Positions 7,762-17,190 are shown, counted from the stretch's first letter. The stretch is DNA of 64,000 nucleotides from JALYUA01 sp039933215 (GCA_039933215.1 JBDTOO010000003.1:1-64000), one strand, 5' to 3'. Translations and numbers: made by a program. The notes: a model not told the origin generated them from the letters alone.

Positions 7762-9741
7762 TTGCCCAACACACTCAAGACGATCCTCGTCGGGAAGGCC
7801 CGCGACCCGCTCGACCCGCGGATATTTCACCACGTCACGCTCGTGGCGTTTCTGGCCTGGGTGGGTCTCGGGGCGGACGGACTCTCCTCCTCCGCCTACG
7901 GTCCCGAGGAGGCCTTCAAAGCCCTCGGGGAGCACGCCTACCTGGCGGTCCTCCTCGCCCTGATGATCGCGGGGACCGTCCTGATCATCTCCGCCTGTTA
8001 CAGCAAGGTGATCGAGCTCTTTCCGGGCGGCGGCGGCGGATATCTCGTCGCGACGAAGCTGCTCGGGCCCCGGTTCGGCGTGGTGTCCGGGTGCGCCCTC
8101 ATCGTCGACTACGTCCTGACGATCTCGACGTCCGCGGCGTCCGGCGTGGATCAGATCTTCAGCTTCCTCCCCGTTCCCCTGCACCGGTACCAGTTCGTCT
8201 CCAAGCTCTTGATCCTCGGCCTGCTCGTTCTTCTGAATCTCCGGGGCATCAAGGAGAGCGTCACGATCCTCGTGCCGATCTTCCTGCTCTTCATCGTGAT
8301 GCACTTCGTGATGATCACCGCCGCCATCGCGCAGCACTTCTTCTCTCTGCCCGCGGTCTTCGCCGGCGCGGTTCGGGAGACGCGGAGCACTTCCTCCGCG
8401 ATCGGATTCATCCCGATGTTCATGATCATCCTTCGCGCGTACTCGCTCGGCGGCGGGGCCTACACGGGAATCGAAGCCGTCTCGAACGGCGTGCAGATAC
8501 TCCGGGAGCCGAAGGTCGCGAACGCCAAACGCACGATGCTCTACATGGCGGTCTCGCTGGCGTTCACGGCGAGCGGCATCATCCTCGCCTATCTGCTGAC
8601 CGGATCCCGTCCTCACCCGACGAAGGTCATGAACGCCGTGCTGGCCGAACGCGTCTTCGGAGGATGGAGCGTCGCCGGGCTCCACGTCGGCTCGGTGCTC
8701 GTCGTCGTGACGCTCATCTCTGCGGGCTGTCTTCTCTTCGTGGCGGCCCAGACGGGATTTCTGGACGGACCCCGGATTCTGGCGAACATGGCGACGGACT
8801 CCTGGGTGCCCCGGCGCTTCGCCCAGCTCTCCGACCGGCTCGTGACGAACAACGGGATCTGGTTGATGGGCCTCGCCGCCTTCGCGACGCTGGTCTACAC
8901 CCACGGCTCGGTCTCGCAGCTCCTCGTCATGTACGCCATCAACGTCTTCGTGACTTTCAGCCTCACGCTCCTCGGCATGACGCGGCACTGGTGGACCGAG
9001 CGGGGAAAGCCCGGGTGGAGGTTGAACTTCCTCCTCCAGCTCACGGGCTTCGTCTTATGCGGGTCGATCCTCGTCGTCACGGTGTATGAAAAGTTCGGCG
9101 AGGGCGGATGGGTAACGGTCATCGTCACGTCGGCGGTCGTCGCCGCCGCCTTCTCGGTGAAGCGGCACTATCTGCAGGTGCGGGAACAGTTGAGCCGGCT
9201 GGACGACCAGCTGCTGAACGTGCCCGTCCGCGAGCACGGGCCGACGGAGGCGACGATCCCCGAGGGCGAGTCCGTCGCGGTGCTGCTCGTCAACGGCTTC
9301 TCGGGCCTCGGCGTCCACACGCTTTATTCCATCCAGAGCCTCTTCCCGAGGCTGTACAAGAACTACGTCTTCGCTTCGGTTGGCGTCATCGACTCCTCTC
9401 ACTTCAAGGGCGCCGACGAGATCGAGGCGCTGAAGGCCCAGACGATCGACGACCTCCAGAACTACGTCGAGTTCGCACACCGGCTCGGCTTCCGCGCGGA
9501 GTACCGCTACGGCATCGGCACGGAGGCCGTCAGCGCCGTCGTGGACCTGTGCGAGGACGTCCGCAAAGAATTCCCGCGCTCGATCTTCTACCTGGGGCAG
9601 CTCGTCTTCGAGAACGACCGCTTCTACTACCGCCTGCTCCACAACGAGACGGCCTTCGGCATCCAGCGGCGGCTCCAATTCGCCGGCCTCCAGGCGATCG
9701 TGCTGCCCATCCGGGTGCTCGAGACGAAGCGGCCCGCTTAG
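7762..9741 (+). CDS. APC-superfamily permease, KimA (YdaO)-like, probable potassium importer
   Basis: A 659-aa membrane protein with about 12 helices in the first ~490 residues and a cytosolic C-terminal domain of ~170. It carries the family signatures GLGADGLSSSAYGPEEAF near residues 35-52, FPGGGGGYLV, VDYVLTISTSAASG and GGGAYTGIEAVSN. These align with KimA/YdaO of Bacillus, a proton-coupled K+ importer whose C-terminal domain is controlled by c-di-AMP. The C-terminal ILxxLLHNETAFGIQRRL element is also conserved there. Potassium as substrate is inferred from family; an amino-acid substrate is possible. The start is TTG 7762, chosen from the promoter and SD. It is convergent with gpsA, with 24 bp between them. 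Confidence 0.8.
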   Translation: MPNTLKTILVGKARDPLDPRIFHHVTLVAFLAWVGLGADGLSSSAYGPEEAFKALGEHAYLAVLLALMIAGTVLIISACYSKVIELFPGGGGGYLVATKLLGPRFGVVSGCALIVDYVLTISTSAASGVDQIFSFLPVPLHRYQFVSKLLILGLLVLLNLRGIKESVTILVPIFLLFIVMHFVMITAAIAQHFFSLPAVFAGAVRETRSTSSAIGFIPMFMIILRAYSLGGGAYTGIEAVSNGVQILREPKVANAKRTMLYMAVSLAFTASGIILAYLLTGSRPHPTKVMNAVLAERVFGGWSVAGLHVGSVLVVVTLISAGCLLFVAAQTGFLDGPRILANMATDSWVPRRFAQLSDRLVTNNGIWLMGLAAFATLVYTHGSVSQLLVMYAINVFVTFSLTLLGMTRHWWTERGKPGWRLNFLLQLTGFVLCGSILVVTVYEKFGEGGWVTVIVTSAVVAAAFSVKRHYLQVREQLSRLDDQLLNVPVREHGPTEATIPEGESVAVLLVNGFSGLGVHTLYSIQSLFPRLYKNYVFASVGVIDSSHFKGADEIEALKAQTIDDLQNYVEFAHRLGFRAEYRYGIGTEAVSAVVDLCEDVRKEFPRSIFYLGQLVFENDRFYYRLLHNETAFGIQRRLQFAGLQAIVLPIRVLETKRPA

Positions 9742-9765
9742 ACGCGGGCGCGGAGACGCCTCCGG

Positions 9766-10749
9766 TCACTCCGCCTTGAGGGCCCGCGTCATGAGGCTCT
9801 CGACGGCCTCCCGGGGATCGACGCCGCGATAGAGAACCTGCACGACGGACTCGGCGATCGGCGCGTCGGTGCCGATCGTCTCGGCCAGGAAAGGCACGGC
9901 AAGACAGGTGCGCGCGCCTTCCGCCACCTCCGGCATGTCGACCAGGATCTCCTGCAGGCTGCGCCCCTGGCCGATCTCTTCCCCGACTCGCCGATTGCGC
10001 GACTGCCGGCCCGTGCAGGTGAGCATCAGATCGCCGATTCCCGCGAGCCCGGCCACCGTCCGCGCCTGGCCGCCGTGGCCTTTGACGATGCGTCCGATCT
10101 CGGCGAGGCCGCGGGTTACGAGCGCGGCGATCGTGTTCGGCCCGAACCCGAGTCCCGCCACGATTCCCGCCGCGATCGCCACGACGTTCTTGACGGCCCC
10201 GGCGAGCTCGACCCCGATGACGTCGTCGGACCGGTAGAGCCGGAACCGGGAGTCCGAGAATTCGCGCTGGATCTCGGCGGCGAGCGGCCCGGCCGCTCCG
10301 GCGATGACGGCCGCGGATGGATCGCCACGCACCACGCCCTCCGCGAAAGTCGGCCCCGACAGGGCCACGACGTCCGCGTCCGGCCTGCACTCGAGGATGA
10401 TCTCCGACATCCTCAGGAGCGTCTCCGGCTCGACGCCCTTCGCCGTCGAGACGAACCGGCGCGGGCCGCCCGGCGAGCTCATCGAGCCGAGCAGGTCGCG
10501 ATAGGACTCGCACGGTACCGCGATCACGGCGGTCTCGGAGTGCGCCAGCGCGGCATCGAGCTCGCACGTCGCGCGAAGGCCCGGGGGGAAGGCGATTCCC
10601 GGAAAGCGCCGGGGATGGCTCCCCGTCCCCGCGATGTGCGACGCCACTTCCGGGTCGCGCGTCCAGAGGAGGACATCGTGGCCGGCGCGGCCCAGATGGA
10701 TCGCCAGCGCGGTGCCCCACGAGCCGGCCCCGAAGACCGAGACCTTCAT
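9766..10749 (-). CDS. gpsA: NAD(P)H-dependent glycerol-3-phosphate dehydrogenase
   Basis: 327 aa, full family length. It interconverts dihydroxyacetone phosphate and sn-glycerol 3-phosphate, supplying the backbone for phospholipids. The Rossmann motif GAGSWGTALA is at residues 7-16. The GPTFA substrate loop and the catalytic lysine motif GAVKNVVAIAAG are present, as are LAGIGDLMLTC and the conserved GxxRNRRVGE segment. The gene overlaps plsY by 4 nt (ATGA). Its product is the substrate PlsY acylates, so the pair forms a coherent last step of the operon that starts at 17178. Confidence 0.96.
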   Translation of the reverse strand: MKVSVFGAGSWGTALAIHLGRAGHDVLLWTRDPEVASHIAGTGSHPRRFPGIAFPPGLRATCELDAALAHSETAVIAVPCESYRDLLGSMSSPGGPRRFVSTAKGVEPETLLRMSEIILECRPDADVVALSGPTFAEGVVRGDPSAAVIAGAAGPLAAEIQREFSDSRFRLYRSDDVIGVELAGAVKNVVAIAAGIVAGLGFGPNTIAALVTRGLAEIGRIVKGHGGQARTVAGLAGIGDLMLTCTGRQSRNRRVGEEIGQGRSLQEILVDMPEVAEGARTCLAVPFLAETIGTDAPIAESVVQVLYRGVDPREAVESLMTRALKAE

Positions 10750-11339
10750 CGGCGGCCGAGCCGGCGCTCTTCACCGCGCGCGAGCCGCTTCAGATTCTCC
10801 AGGTGCTTGAAGGCGACCAGGACGGCCGCCAGCGCGGCGGCGGCCACGGCGGGCATCGGGGCGCCGAAGAGACCGGCCGCGATCGGGAGAAGCGCCATCG
10901 CGAGAACCGAGCCCAGAGAGACGTAGCGCGAGAGCGAGACAACGACGACGAAGACGGCGATGCAGGCGAGAGCCGGGAGCGGCGCGAGGACCAGGAAGGC
11001 GCCGACGGCCGTGGCGACGCCCTTGCCGCCGCGAAACCCGTAGTAGAGAGGAAAGACGTGCCCGAGGATCGCGGCGACCGCCGCGGCCGCCGCCGCGCGC
11101 GGATCCGCCGTAACCGCGCGGGCGAGAAACACCGCGGCGGCTCCCTTGGCGACGTCGAAGAGCGCGACGAGAAGGCCGAGCGTCCGCCCGTGAGCGCGGA
11201 GGACGTTCGTGGCCCCCGCGTTGCCCGAGCCCTCCGTGCGGATGTCCTTTCCCGTCTTCCAGCGCACGAGGAGCACCGCGAAGGAGATCGAGCCGATCAG
11301 GTAGCCCGCTCCCACCGCCGCCCACGCCGCGGCGCTCAA
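10746..11339 (-). CDS. plsY: acyl-phosphate:glycerol-3-phosphate acyltransferase
   Basis: 197-aa polytopic inner-membrane enzyme that transfers an acyl group from acyl phosphate to glycerol 3-phosphate. The three PlsY loops are visible: GSISFAVL, the glycine-rich GSGNAGATNVLR, and FRGGKGVATAVG, followed by helices to a basic C-terminus. I start at TTG 11339, which overlaps the thpR stop as TTGA and has AGAGGGG upstream. Longer frames to 11450 add Arg-rich sequence from the thpR region and are not credible. PlsX is not in this window. Confidence 0.93.
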   Translation of the reverse strand: MSAAAWAAVGAGYLIGSISFAVLLVRWKTGKDIRTEGSGNAGATNVLRAHGRTLGLLVALFDVAKGAAAVFLARAVTADPRAAAAAAVAAILGHVFPLYYGFRGGKGVATAVGAFLVLAPLPALACIAVFVVVVSLSRYVSLGSVLAMALLPIAAGLFGAPMPAVAAAALAAVLVAFKHLENLKRLARGEERRLGRR

Positions 11340-11938
11340 GCCGTGGTTCCCCTCTTGCCCCCTCCGAGCGTCCATTCGGCGAGCGGCGTGTGCGCCGCGC
11401 CCTTCGGCCCGAGGCGGCTCGCATACAGCACGCAGGTGCGCGTCTGCCACGGTGGAAAGGTCCAGCCGGCGGCGGCCGCGCGGAAGCGCTCGATCGCGTC
11501 CGCCGGCCAGCGGGATCGGAGGCGGGCGAGTGTCACGTGAGGATGGAAGGGACGCTGCTCCTCCGCCAGGCGCAGGCGGCGCGCGGCAGATTCCGCGGCC
11601 GCGGCGAGGCGCTCCACCCCTTCGAGCGCCGCGCCCGTGAATCCGACGGCCAGCACGCGCGGGGTCCCGCGCTCCGGGAAGATCGCCGCGCCGGCGGCTT
11701 GGAGCTCTCCCGGCGCCGTGGCGGCGGCCGCCGCCGCGATCTCATGCGCGAATTCCTCGAGCACTGCCCGCGGCGACTCCCCCAGGAACTTCAGGGTCAT
11801 GTGCCAGGCGTCCGGCCGCGTCCAGGCGGCTTCCGGAGACTCGGGACGCACGGCGCCGACGAGGCCCCGAGCGCTCTCTCCCCACATCGGGTCGGGGGGC
11901 AGAGCGAGAAAGGCGCGAACCGGACCTCCGTCACTCAA
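11336..11938 (-). CDS. thpR: RNA 2',3'-cyclic phosphodiesterase (LigT/ThpR family)
   Basis: 200 aa, the normal size. The two HxTx motifs of the 2H phosphoesterase fold are present as HMTL (residues ~46-49) and HVTL (~142-145). These enzymes open RNA 2',3'-cyclic phosphates in vitro; the cellular role is unclear. The start is uncertain. TTG 11938 overlaps the end of cinA by 8 nt and is preferred, while a TTG ten codons upstream is possible. It sits between cinA and plsY, and cinA-thpR neighbours are common in bacteria. Confidence 0.88.
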   Translation of the reverse strand: MSDGGPVRAFLALPPDPMWGESARGLVGAVRPESPEAAWTRPDAWHMTLKFLGESPRAVLEEFAHEIAAAAAATAPGELQAAGAAIFPERGTPRVLAVGFTGAALEGVERLAAAAESAARRLRLAEEQRPFHPHVTLARLRSRWPADAIERFRAAAAGWTFPPWQTRTCVLYASRLGPKGAAHTPLAEWTLGGGKRGTTA

Positions 11939-13190
11939 CGGGCCACCCCACGAGGTGCCGGCGGACAAGCTCCAGCGCGTGGAACGACGCGTATCGCCGG
12001 ATGAGGGCGCGGTCGCCGCCGAAATTCCGGCGCCGGGACGTCTCCCGCCCGTCGCGATCGGAGACGGCGAACCAGACCGTGCCGACCGGCTTGTCGGGCG
12101 ATCCGCCCCCCGGTCCCGCGATGCCCGTGACCGACGCCGCGAGATCGGCGCCGAATTGGTCGAGGGCGCCCCGCGCCATCTCCCGTGCCGTCTCCTCCGA
12201 CACCGCGCCGTGCACGCTCAGGGTGGCGCTCGAGACCCCGAGGAAGCGGCTCTTGGCGTCGTTGCCGTAGGAGACGATCCCTCCGAGGAAATAGTCGCTC
12301 GACCCCGGGATGTCCGTGACGAGCGAGGCGATCATTCCGCCGGTGCAGGATTCCGCGATCGCGAGGGTGCGGCCGCGCTCGCGCAGGAGACGGCCGACGG
12401 CGGCGGCGAGCTCGTCGCCGTCCTGCCCGAACACGCGAGCTCCCAGCACCGACCGGAAATCCGACTCCATCCGCGCGAGCAGTTCCGCGGCGGCGGCCGG
12501 CTCCCCGCGCACCCCGAGGTGGAGCTGCACCTCTCCCGGCGAGGCGAGGATCGTGACCGGGTGTTCCTTCCAGCGCTCGTAGACCGGCGCGACGAGCTCC
12601 TCCACCGCCGATTCGCCCATGCCGGCGATGCGCAGCACCCGGCGGACGAAGACCGTTCCGGCGGATCGCCCGGCGAGCTCGGGAAGAACGGAGAGCTCCA
12701 TGATTTCCCGCATCTCGGATGGGACGCCCGGCAGGACGACGATCTCGCGCCCGTCCTTGCGCCCCCAGAAGGCGGGCGCCGAGCCGCGCGGGTTTTCGAG
12801 GACCCGGGCTCCCTGGATGAAATCGGCCTGTTTGTCGTTGACCGCCGGCATCCGGATGCCTCGCGCCGCGAAGCGCTCTCGCATGCGGGCAAGGAAGTCT
12901 TCGTTGCGGACGAGAGGAGCGCCGAGCCATCGACCGACGGCCGCGACCGTGATGTCGTCGGCGGTGGGACCGAGGCCGCCCGTCGTCAGGATCAGGTCGG
13001 CGTCGGAAGCCGCGCGCTCGAGCTCCCCGAGGATGGCGTCCGGATCGTCGCCGACGATCGATTTCCGAACGACGCCGATGCCGACCTCCTCGAGACGCGC
13101 CGTCAGCCAGAGGGAGTTGGTGTCCTGCCGCAGGGGCCCGAGCATCTCGCTGCCGATGGCGACGATCGCGGCCCGCCCCGCTCCCTTCAC
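11931..13190 (-). CDS. cinA: CinA: nicotinamide-nucleotide amidase / ADP-ribose pyrophosphatase fusion
   Basis: 419 aa with both CinA domains. The N-terminal molybdopterin-binding-like COG1058 domain contains TTGGLGPTADDITVAA and PGVPSEM, with ADP-ribose pyrophosphatase activity in studied members. The C-terminal COG1546 domain contains AESCTGGMIASLVTDIPGSS and SVTGIAGPGGGSPDKPVGTVW, the nicotinamide-mononucleotide deamidase with its catalytic Ser in SCTGG. It recycles pyridine-nucleotide by-products to NAD. Start GTG 13190 overlaps the ABC-F stop as GTGA. Confidence 0.93.
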   Translation of the reverse strand: MKGAGRAAIVAIGSEMLGPLRQDTNSLWLTARLEEVGIGVVRKSIVGDDPDAILGELERAASDADLILTTGGLGPTADDITVAAVGRWLGAPLVRNEDFLARMRERFAARGIRMPAVNDKQADFIQGARVLENPRGSAPAFWGRKDGREIVVLPGVPSEMREIMELSVLPELAGRSAGTVFVRRVLRIAGMGESAVEELVAPVYERWKEHPVTILASPGEVQLHLGVRGEPAAAAELLARMESDFRSVLGARVFGQDGDELAAAVGRLLRERGRTLAIAESCTGGMIASLVTDIPGSSDYFLGGIVSYGNDAKSRFLGVSSATLSVHGAVSEETAREMARGALDQFGADLAASVTGIAGPGGGSPDKPVGTVWFAVSDRDGRETSRRRNFGGDRALIRRYASFHALELVRRHLVGWPVE

Positions 13191-15193
13191 GGCCGGGAGC
13201 CCGCGCGCGCGGCGTCTTCTTCGGACAGGCGCGCCCACTCTTCGACGAGCAGGTCGAGATCCTGCTTCCGGGCGGCCTTCTCCGCGGCGAGATTCCGCGA
13301 TTCGACGGGCCCGAGGGTCAGGGCTTCCTCCCAGAGTCGGGCTTCGAGGCGGTCGACGTCCGCTTCCAGGGAGGCGATGCGCTCCTCGAGGGCCTTGATC
13401 CGCCGCTTCCTCTTCGACCCCTCGCGATCTCCCGCGGCGGCGGAGTCGGACGGCTCCCCGCGGCGCGCGCCCGCGCGCGTCTCCGCCGGAGGCTTCGAAG
13501 CGCCCGGAGTCGGCTCCCCGGCGGGGGCGGAAGGCGGACGGTCGCGCGCCGGCTCACGGTCGGGTGCCGCGGCGGCGGTCTCCGGCCGCTTCCGGCGCTC
13601 GGCGCGAGCGACGGACGTCTCCGAATAGTTGCCGTCCATCGCGACCGCGCGGCCGGCGCGCAGGTCGAGCACGCGCGTCGCGAGCCGGTCGATGAACGCC
13701 CGGTCGTGGGAGACGAAGACGATCGAGCCCGGAAATCCGTCGAGCGACTCTTCGAGCGCCTCGCGCGAATCGAGGTCGAGGTGGTTCGTCGGCTCGTCCA
13801 AGAGGAGCAGGTTGTGCCGCTGCATCATGACGACGGCGAGAGTCAGCCTCCCTTTCTCGCCGCCCGAGAGCCCCGAGATCGGCGAGAAAACCTCGTCGCC
13901 GCGGAACGCGAACCGCGCGAGATAGGAGCGCATGACCTCCTCCGTCGCGTCGGGATTCTGGTCCCAGACGGCGTCGATCGCCCGCTTCTTCGGGTCGAGG
14001 TCCTTCAGCTCCTGGTCGTAGTAGCCGACCGTCACGTCGTGCCCGGTCTGGACGGAGCCGGTCAGGGCCGGCAGGCGGCCGGCGAGGGTCTTCAACAGAG
14101 TCGTCTTGCCGGTCCCGTTCTCGCCCAGGATGGCCATCCGCTCGCCGCGGAGGAGCTCGAACGAGACGTCCCGCACGATCGGCGCGCCCGCGGCGTACCC
14201 GGCGTCCAGGTGTCGCGTCCGCAGGAAGCTGCGTCCGCCGATGCGCGCCGCGTCGAAGCGGAAGGCCACAGCCGTGACGTCGTCGGTCGGCCGGTCGAGC
14301 ACTTCCACCCGCTCGAGCTTCGTCCTCCGGCCCTTCGCCTGCCGCGAATTCTGGCCCGCGATGTTCCGCCGGATGTACTCCTTCTCCTTGTCGATGAAGT
14401 CCTGCTGCTTCTCGAAGGCGCGCGTCGCCGTCAGAATTCGCTCGGCCTTCTGCCGCTTGTAGGAGGTGTAACCGCCCCCGTACGACGAGAGACGCCCGCC
14501 CTCGAGGTCGATGATCTCCTCCGCCACGCGGTCGAGAAATCGCCGGTCGTGCGTGACCACGAGGTACGCGCGCCGCGAGCGCGACAGGTACTCCTCCAGG
14601 AACTCGACCGCGTTGAAATCGAGGTGGTTCGTCGGCTCGTCCAGGAGGAGCACGTCGGGGTTGGCGAGGATCGCCCGCGCGAGCATCGCCCGGTTCTTCT
14701 GTCCCCCCGAAAGCTCGGCCATCGGACGCCCGAAGTCCGCCCGGTCGAAGCCGAGTCCGGAGAGGGCCTTCTCCACCTCGGCGACCATGTCGTAACCGCC
14801 CTCGTTCTCGAAGCGATGGGAGAGGGCGTCGTACCGGTCGTGGAGGGCGGCGGAGTTGTCGCCGTCGGCCATCGAGTGCTCGAGCCGGCGCATCTCGGAC
14901 TCGATCCGGTGCAGGTCCGCGAACGCGCCGGCCGTGTAATCGTGCAGCGTGTCCGGGAGGTCGCGCTCGGCGAGCGCCTGGTCGACCGTCTGGATGCGGA
15001 GGGCGTTCGCGCGGACGAACTCGCCGCCGTCTGCCTCCTCCCGGCCGAGGGCGATGCGCAGGAGCGTCGTCTTGCCGGCGCCGTTGCGGCCGACGAGTCC
15101 GACCTTCTGTCCCGGGTTGTGCTGCCACGTGACCTCGCGGAGGACTTCCCGCGGGCCATAGGACTTGCGAACCCGGTCGAATCGATAGAGCAC
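13187..15193 (-). CDS. ABC-F family ATPase, Uup-like with C-terminal coiled coil
   Basis: 668-aa soluble protein with two ABC domains and no membrane segment. Walker A motifs are GRNGAGKTT and GENGTGKTT, signatures LSGGQKNR and LSGGEKGR, and Walker B/D-loops LLLDEPTNHLD occur twice. The ~80-aa linker (FEKQQDFIDKEKEYIRRN) is the ABC-F P-site tRNA interaction motif. After ~540 an alanine/proline-rich stretch leads into a basic coiled coil like the Uup C-terminal DNA-binding domain. Role by family: action on ribosomes, and for Uup branched DNA or ribosome biogenesis. The start is GTG 15193; TAGAAT lies 6 nt upstream (15200-15205). It ends in a GTGA overlap with cinA. Confidence 0.92.
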   Translation of the reverse strand: MLYRFDRVRKSYGPREVLREVTWQHNPGQKVGLVGRNGAGKTTLLRIALGREEADGGEFVRANALRIQTVDQALAERDLPDTLHDYTAGAFADLHRIESEMRRLEHSMADGDNSAALHDRYDALSHRFENEGGYDMVAEVEKALSGLGFDRADFGRPMAELSGGQKNRAMLARAILANPDVLLLDEPTNHLDFNAVEFLEEYLSRSRRAYLVVTHDRRFLDRVAEEIIDLEGGRLSSYGGGYTSYKRQKAERILTATRAFEKQQDFIDKEKEYIRRNIAGQNSRQAKGRRTKLERVEVLDRPTDDVTAVAFRFDAARIGGRSFLRTRHLDAGYAAGAPIVRDVSFELLRGERMAILGENGTGKTTLLKTLAGRLPALTGSVQTGHDVTVGYYDQELKDLDPKKRAIDAVWDQNPDATEEVMRSYLARFAFRGDEVFSPISGLSGGEKGRLTLAVVMMQRHNLLLLDEPTNHLDLDSREALEESLDGFPGSIVFVSHDRAFIDRLATRVLDLRAGRAVAMDGNYSETSVARAERRKRPETAAAAPDREPARDRPPSAPAGEPTPGASKPPAETRAGARRGEPSDSAAAGDREGSKRKRRIKALEERIASLEADVDRLEARLWEEALTLGPVESRNLAAEKAARKQDLDLLVEEWARLSEEDAARAGSRP

Positions 15194-15202
15194 GCCCGGA
15201 TT

Positions 15203-16219
15203 CTAAACGGTCGCGGCCGCCTTCCGGCCCCGGGGCGCCGCCGCCGGACCCGCGTTGACGATCCCTCGGAGCGCCTCGGGATCGTCGGTCAGGATCCCGT
15301 CGACGCCGAGGCGGACGAGCTCCCGAAGGCGCTCCGGCTCGCTGATGGTCCAGACGACGACCGACGCGACTCTCCCCCGCTCACGGGCGCGGACGACGTC
15401 GGCGACTTCGAGGCGGAACTCGTTCCAGAACCTCTGCCCGACTCCCATGCTGATGTGCGAGATCCCGAGCGCGCGGGCGGAAGCGAGGACGCCCGGGAGC
15501 TCGAAGTCCGCATGGATGTCGAGGGCCGGAGGCAGGGGCGCTTCCCTCGCGCGCGACGCGACGGCCTGGAGGACCTCGCGCTGCGGGCTCAGGTAGTGGA
15601 AGGTCAAGCCCGGACGCGCGTTTTCGCGGAGAACGCGCTCCCGCACCAGATCGAGCAGCTCGACCGCCCGATCCGTCTGCCGCGCCTCGAGCTTGACGTC
15701 GAGAAAGACGTGCGAAACGCGAGTCTCCCGGTCCGCCCAGGCGAAGAGGTCGAGGAGTGTGATCGTCGGAATGTCGGGAGGGCCTTCGGTCCCGACGAGA
15801 TCGGCGAGGCCTCCGCGCCGCGGCGTATACCCGTAGTGCGCGCGGAACTCCGCCAGGGTGAGCTCGCACACCGCGCGCCGCCACCGCGATCCGAGCGTCG
15901 GAACGTCGGGGGTGCAGAGGAGCTCCTCGCGCCCCGCCTGCCGTGCCAGGGCGATCTCGCCCCCGGGATCCGCGTCATGCCACACGACGAAGTGGCCGTC
16001 CTTCGTGACGCAGATGTCCGCCTCGATCGCGTCCGCGCCGAGCTGGACGGCGCGCCCGTACGACTCGATCGTGTTCTCCGGCGCGATCCGGGCGGCTCCC
16101 CGATGCCCGATGACCCACGTCGGGTGCGCGGCCGCCCGTCCCCGCGGGCGCCGCGGAACGAGCGCCGCGATCGCCCGGCCGACGCGCACGAAGACGTTGC
16201 CGCGGCCGACCATCGTCAT
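15203..16219 (-). CDS. glycerophosphodiester phosphodiesterase
   Basis: 338-aa GDPD-fold hydrolase that releases glycerol 3-phosphate from deacylated phospholipids. The metal and catalytic motifs are in place: GHRGAARIAPENT (His pair and Glu, residues ~38-50), EADICVTKDGHFVVWHD, and late LGVDGILTDDPEALR. The family signature is clear. The N-terminal ~30 residues are basic with a short hydrophobic patch; no convincing signal peptide is seen, so it may be cytosolic or membrane-associated. ATG 16219 overlaps the upstream phosphatase stop (ATGA). It stands 9 nt before the ABC-F gene. Confidence 0.9.
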   Translation of the reverse strand: MTMVGRGNVFVRVGRAIAALVPRRPRGRAAAHPTWVIGHRGAARIAPENTIESYGRAVQLGADAIEADICVTKDGHFVVWHDADPGGEIALARQAGREELLCTPDVPTLGSRWRRAVCELTLAEFRAHYGYTPRRGGLADLVGTEGPPDIPTITLLDLFAWADRETRVSHVFLDVKLEARQTDRAVELLDLVRERVLRENARPGLTFHYLSPQREVLQAVASRAREAPLPPALDIHADFELPGVLASARALGISHISMGVGQRFWNEFRLEVADVVRARERGRVASVVVWTISEPERLRELVRLGVDGILTDDPEALRGIVNAGPAAAPRGRKAAATV

Positions 16220-17178
16220 CGGGAGGCTCCCTCCTCGGGCCAGGAGAGGGCGAAGCGGTCGAGCGCCTCGAATCGCTCGCCGCCCTTCGGGATCCCCTTC
16301 ATCTCGATGTCGAGCCCTTCGGCGCCGACCGACGCCAGGAGGTAGTGAAAGTGGCGGATGGCGGGGCCTTCGAACAGGTCGTCGCCGTGGCGGCGCCGGT
16401 CCCCGGCGGCGAGGCGCGACCGGGGCCCTCCGCCGCCGCCCGCGACGATGTAGGTCTTTCCGGAGCGGGAAAACCGCTCGTAGCTGTGGACGTGACCGGA
16501 GAGCATCGCCACCGCCTTCCGGGAACGCTCGAAGGGCGGAACGAAGGCCCGCTGCACGTGGAGCTCGTCCCGGGTGACCGTGCTGTTCGTGTACGGGGGG
16601 TGATGCACCAGCGCGACCACGCCCCGGACGGCCGGATCGGCGTCCGCGGCTTCGAGAGACGCGGTAAACCATTTTCTCTGCTCCTCCCACGCCGCGGGCG
16701 CGAGGAAGCGAAGGTTTGAATCGAGGGCAATCACGGCGAGAGGCCCGTAGCGGGCTTCGTGCCAGTGGCGACCGCCGAGCGCCGGAAATCGAGCGAAGAA
16801 GTTCCGGAGGGCCGGACCGCGGGCGAGCCAGTACTCGTGGTTGCCCAGGATCGGGACGACCGGGATGCGGGCTTCCCGGAGAGGCGCCGCCAGGGCGTCG
16901 AAGCGGGACCACTCGCCGGCGGAGGATCCCCGGAACACCAGGTCCCCCAGGAGCGCCACGAAATCCGGGGCCTCCTCCGCGATCGACCGCAGGATGCGCT
17001 CTCTCTCGCGGTCGTTCGTCTCCCGCCAGACCTCGGCGCGGGACGTGCGCTGCAGGTCGCCCACGGCGGCGAACCGGCCCGACTTGAGGACGATCTCGCC
17101 GGAATGGGGCTCCACCGGGCGGATACGCCGGCGCCGCAGGAACCGTTCGCGCAGGCCCGGGGGGCGGGGACGTTCCAC
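16216..17178 (-). CDS. calcineurin-like metallophosphoesterase (purple acid phosphatase-like)
   Basis: 320 aa. The dinuclear metal site motifs appear in order: GDLQ (near residue 40), GDLVF, GNHEYW, HHPPY and GHVHSYER. The GHVHxYER ending and NSTV segment resemble purple acid phosphatases and related secreted enzymes, although no signal peptide is visible here. The substrate is unknown. Coupling by ATGA to the glycerophosphodiesterase suggests phosphate or phospholipid turnover. The start is GTG 17178 with TAGAAT exactly 6 nt before it (17185-17190), and it is the first gene of the seven-gene operon. Confidence 0.87.
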   Translation of the reverse strand: MERPRPPGLRERFLRRRRIRPVEPHSGEIVLKSGRFAAVGDLQRTSRAEVWRETNDRERERILRSIAEEAPDFVALLGDLVFRGSSAGEWSRFDALAAPLREARIPVVPILGNHEYWLARGPALRNFFARFPALGGRHWHEARYGPLAVIALDSNLRFLAPAAWEEQRKWFTASLEAADADPAVRGVVALVHHPPYTNSTVTRDELHVQRAFVPPFERSRKAVAMLSGHVHSYERFSRSGKTYIVAGGGGGPRSRLAAGDRRRHGDDLFEGPAIRHFHYLLASVGAEGLDIEMKGIPKGGERFEALDRFALSWPEEGASR

Positions 17179-17184
17179 GCAGCG

Positions 17185-17190
17185 ATTCTA
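17185..17190 (-). promoter_or_regulatory. putative -10 box for leaderless transcription of the 17178 operon
   Basis: TAGAAT on the minus strand ends 6 nt before the GTG start of the metallophosphatase, leaving no room for a leader or ribosome-binding site. No clear -35 element is seen. The same arrangement recurs at a dozen other first genes in the window. Confidence 0.45.
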
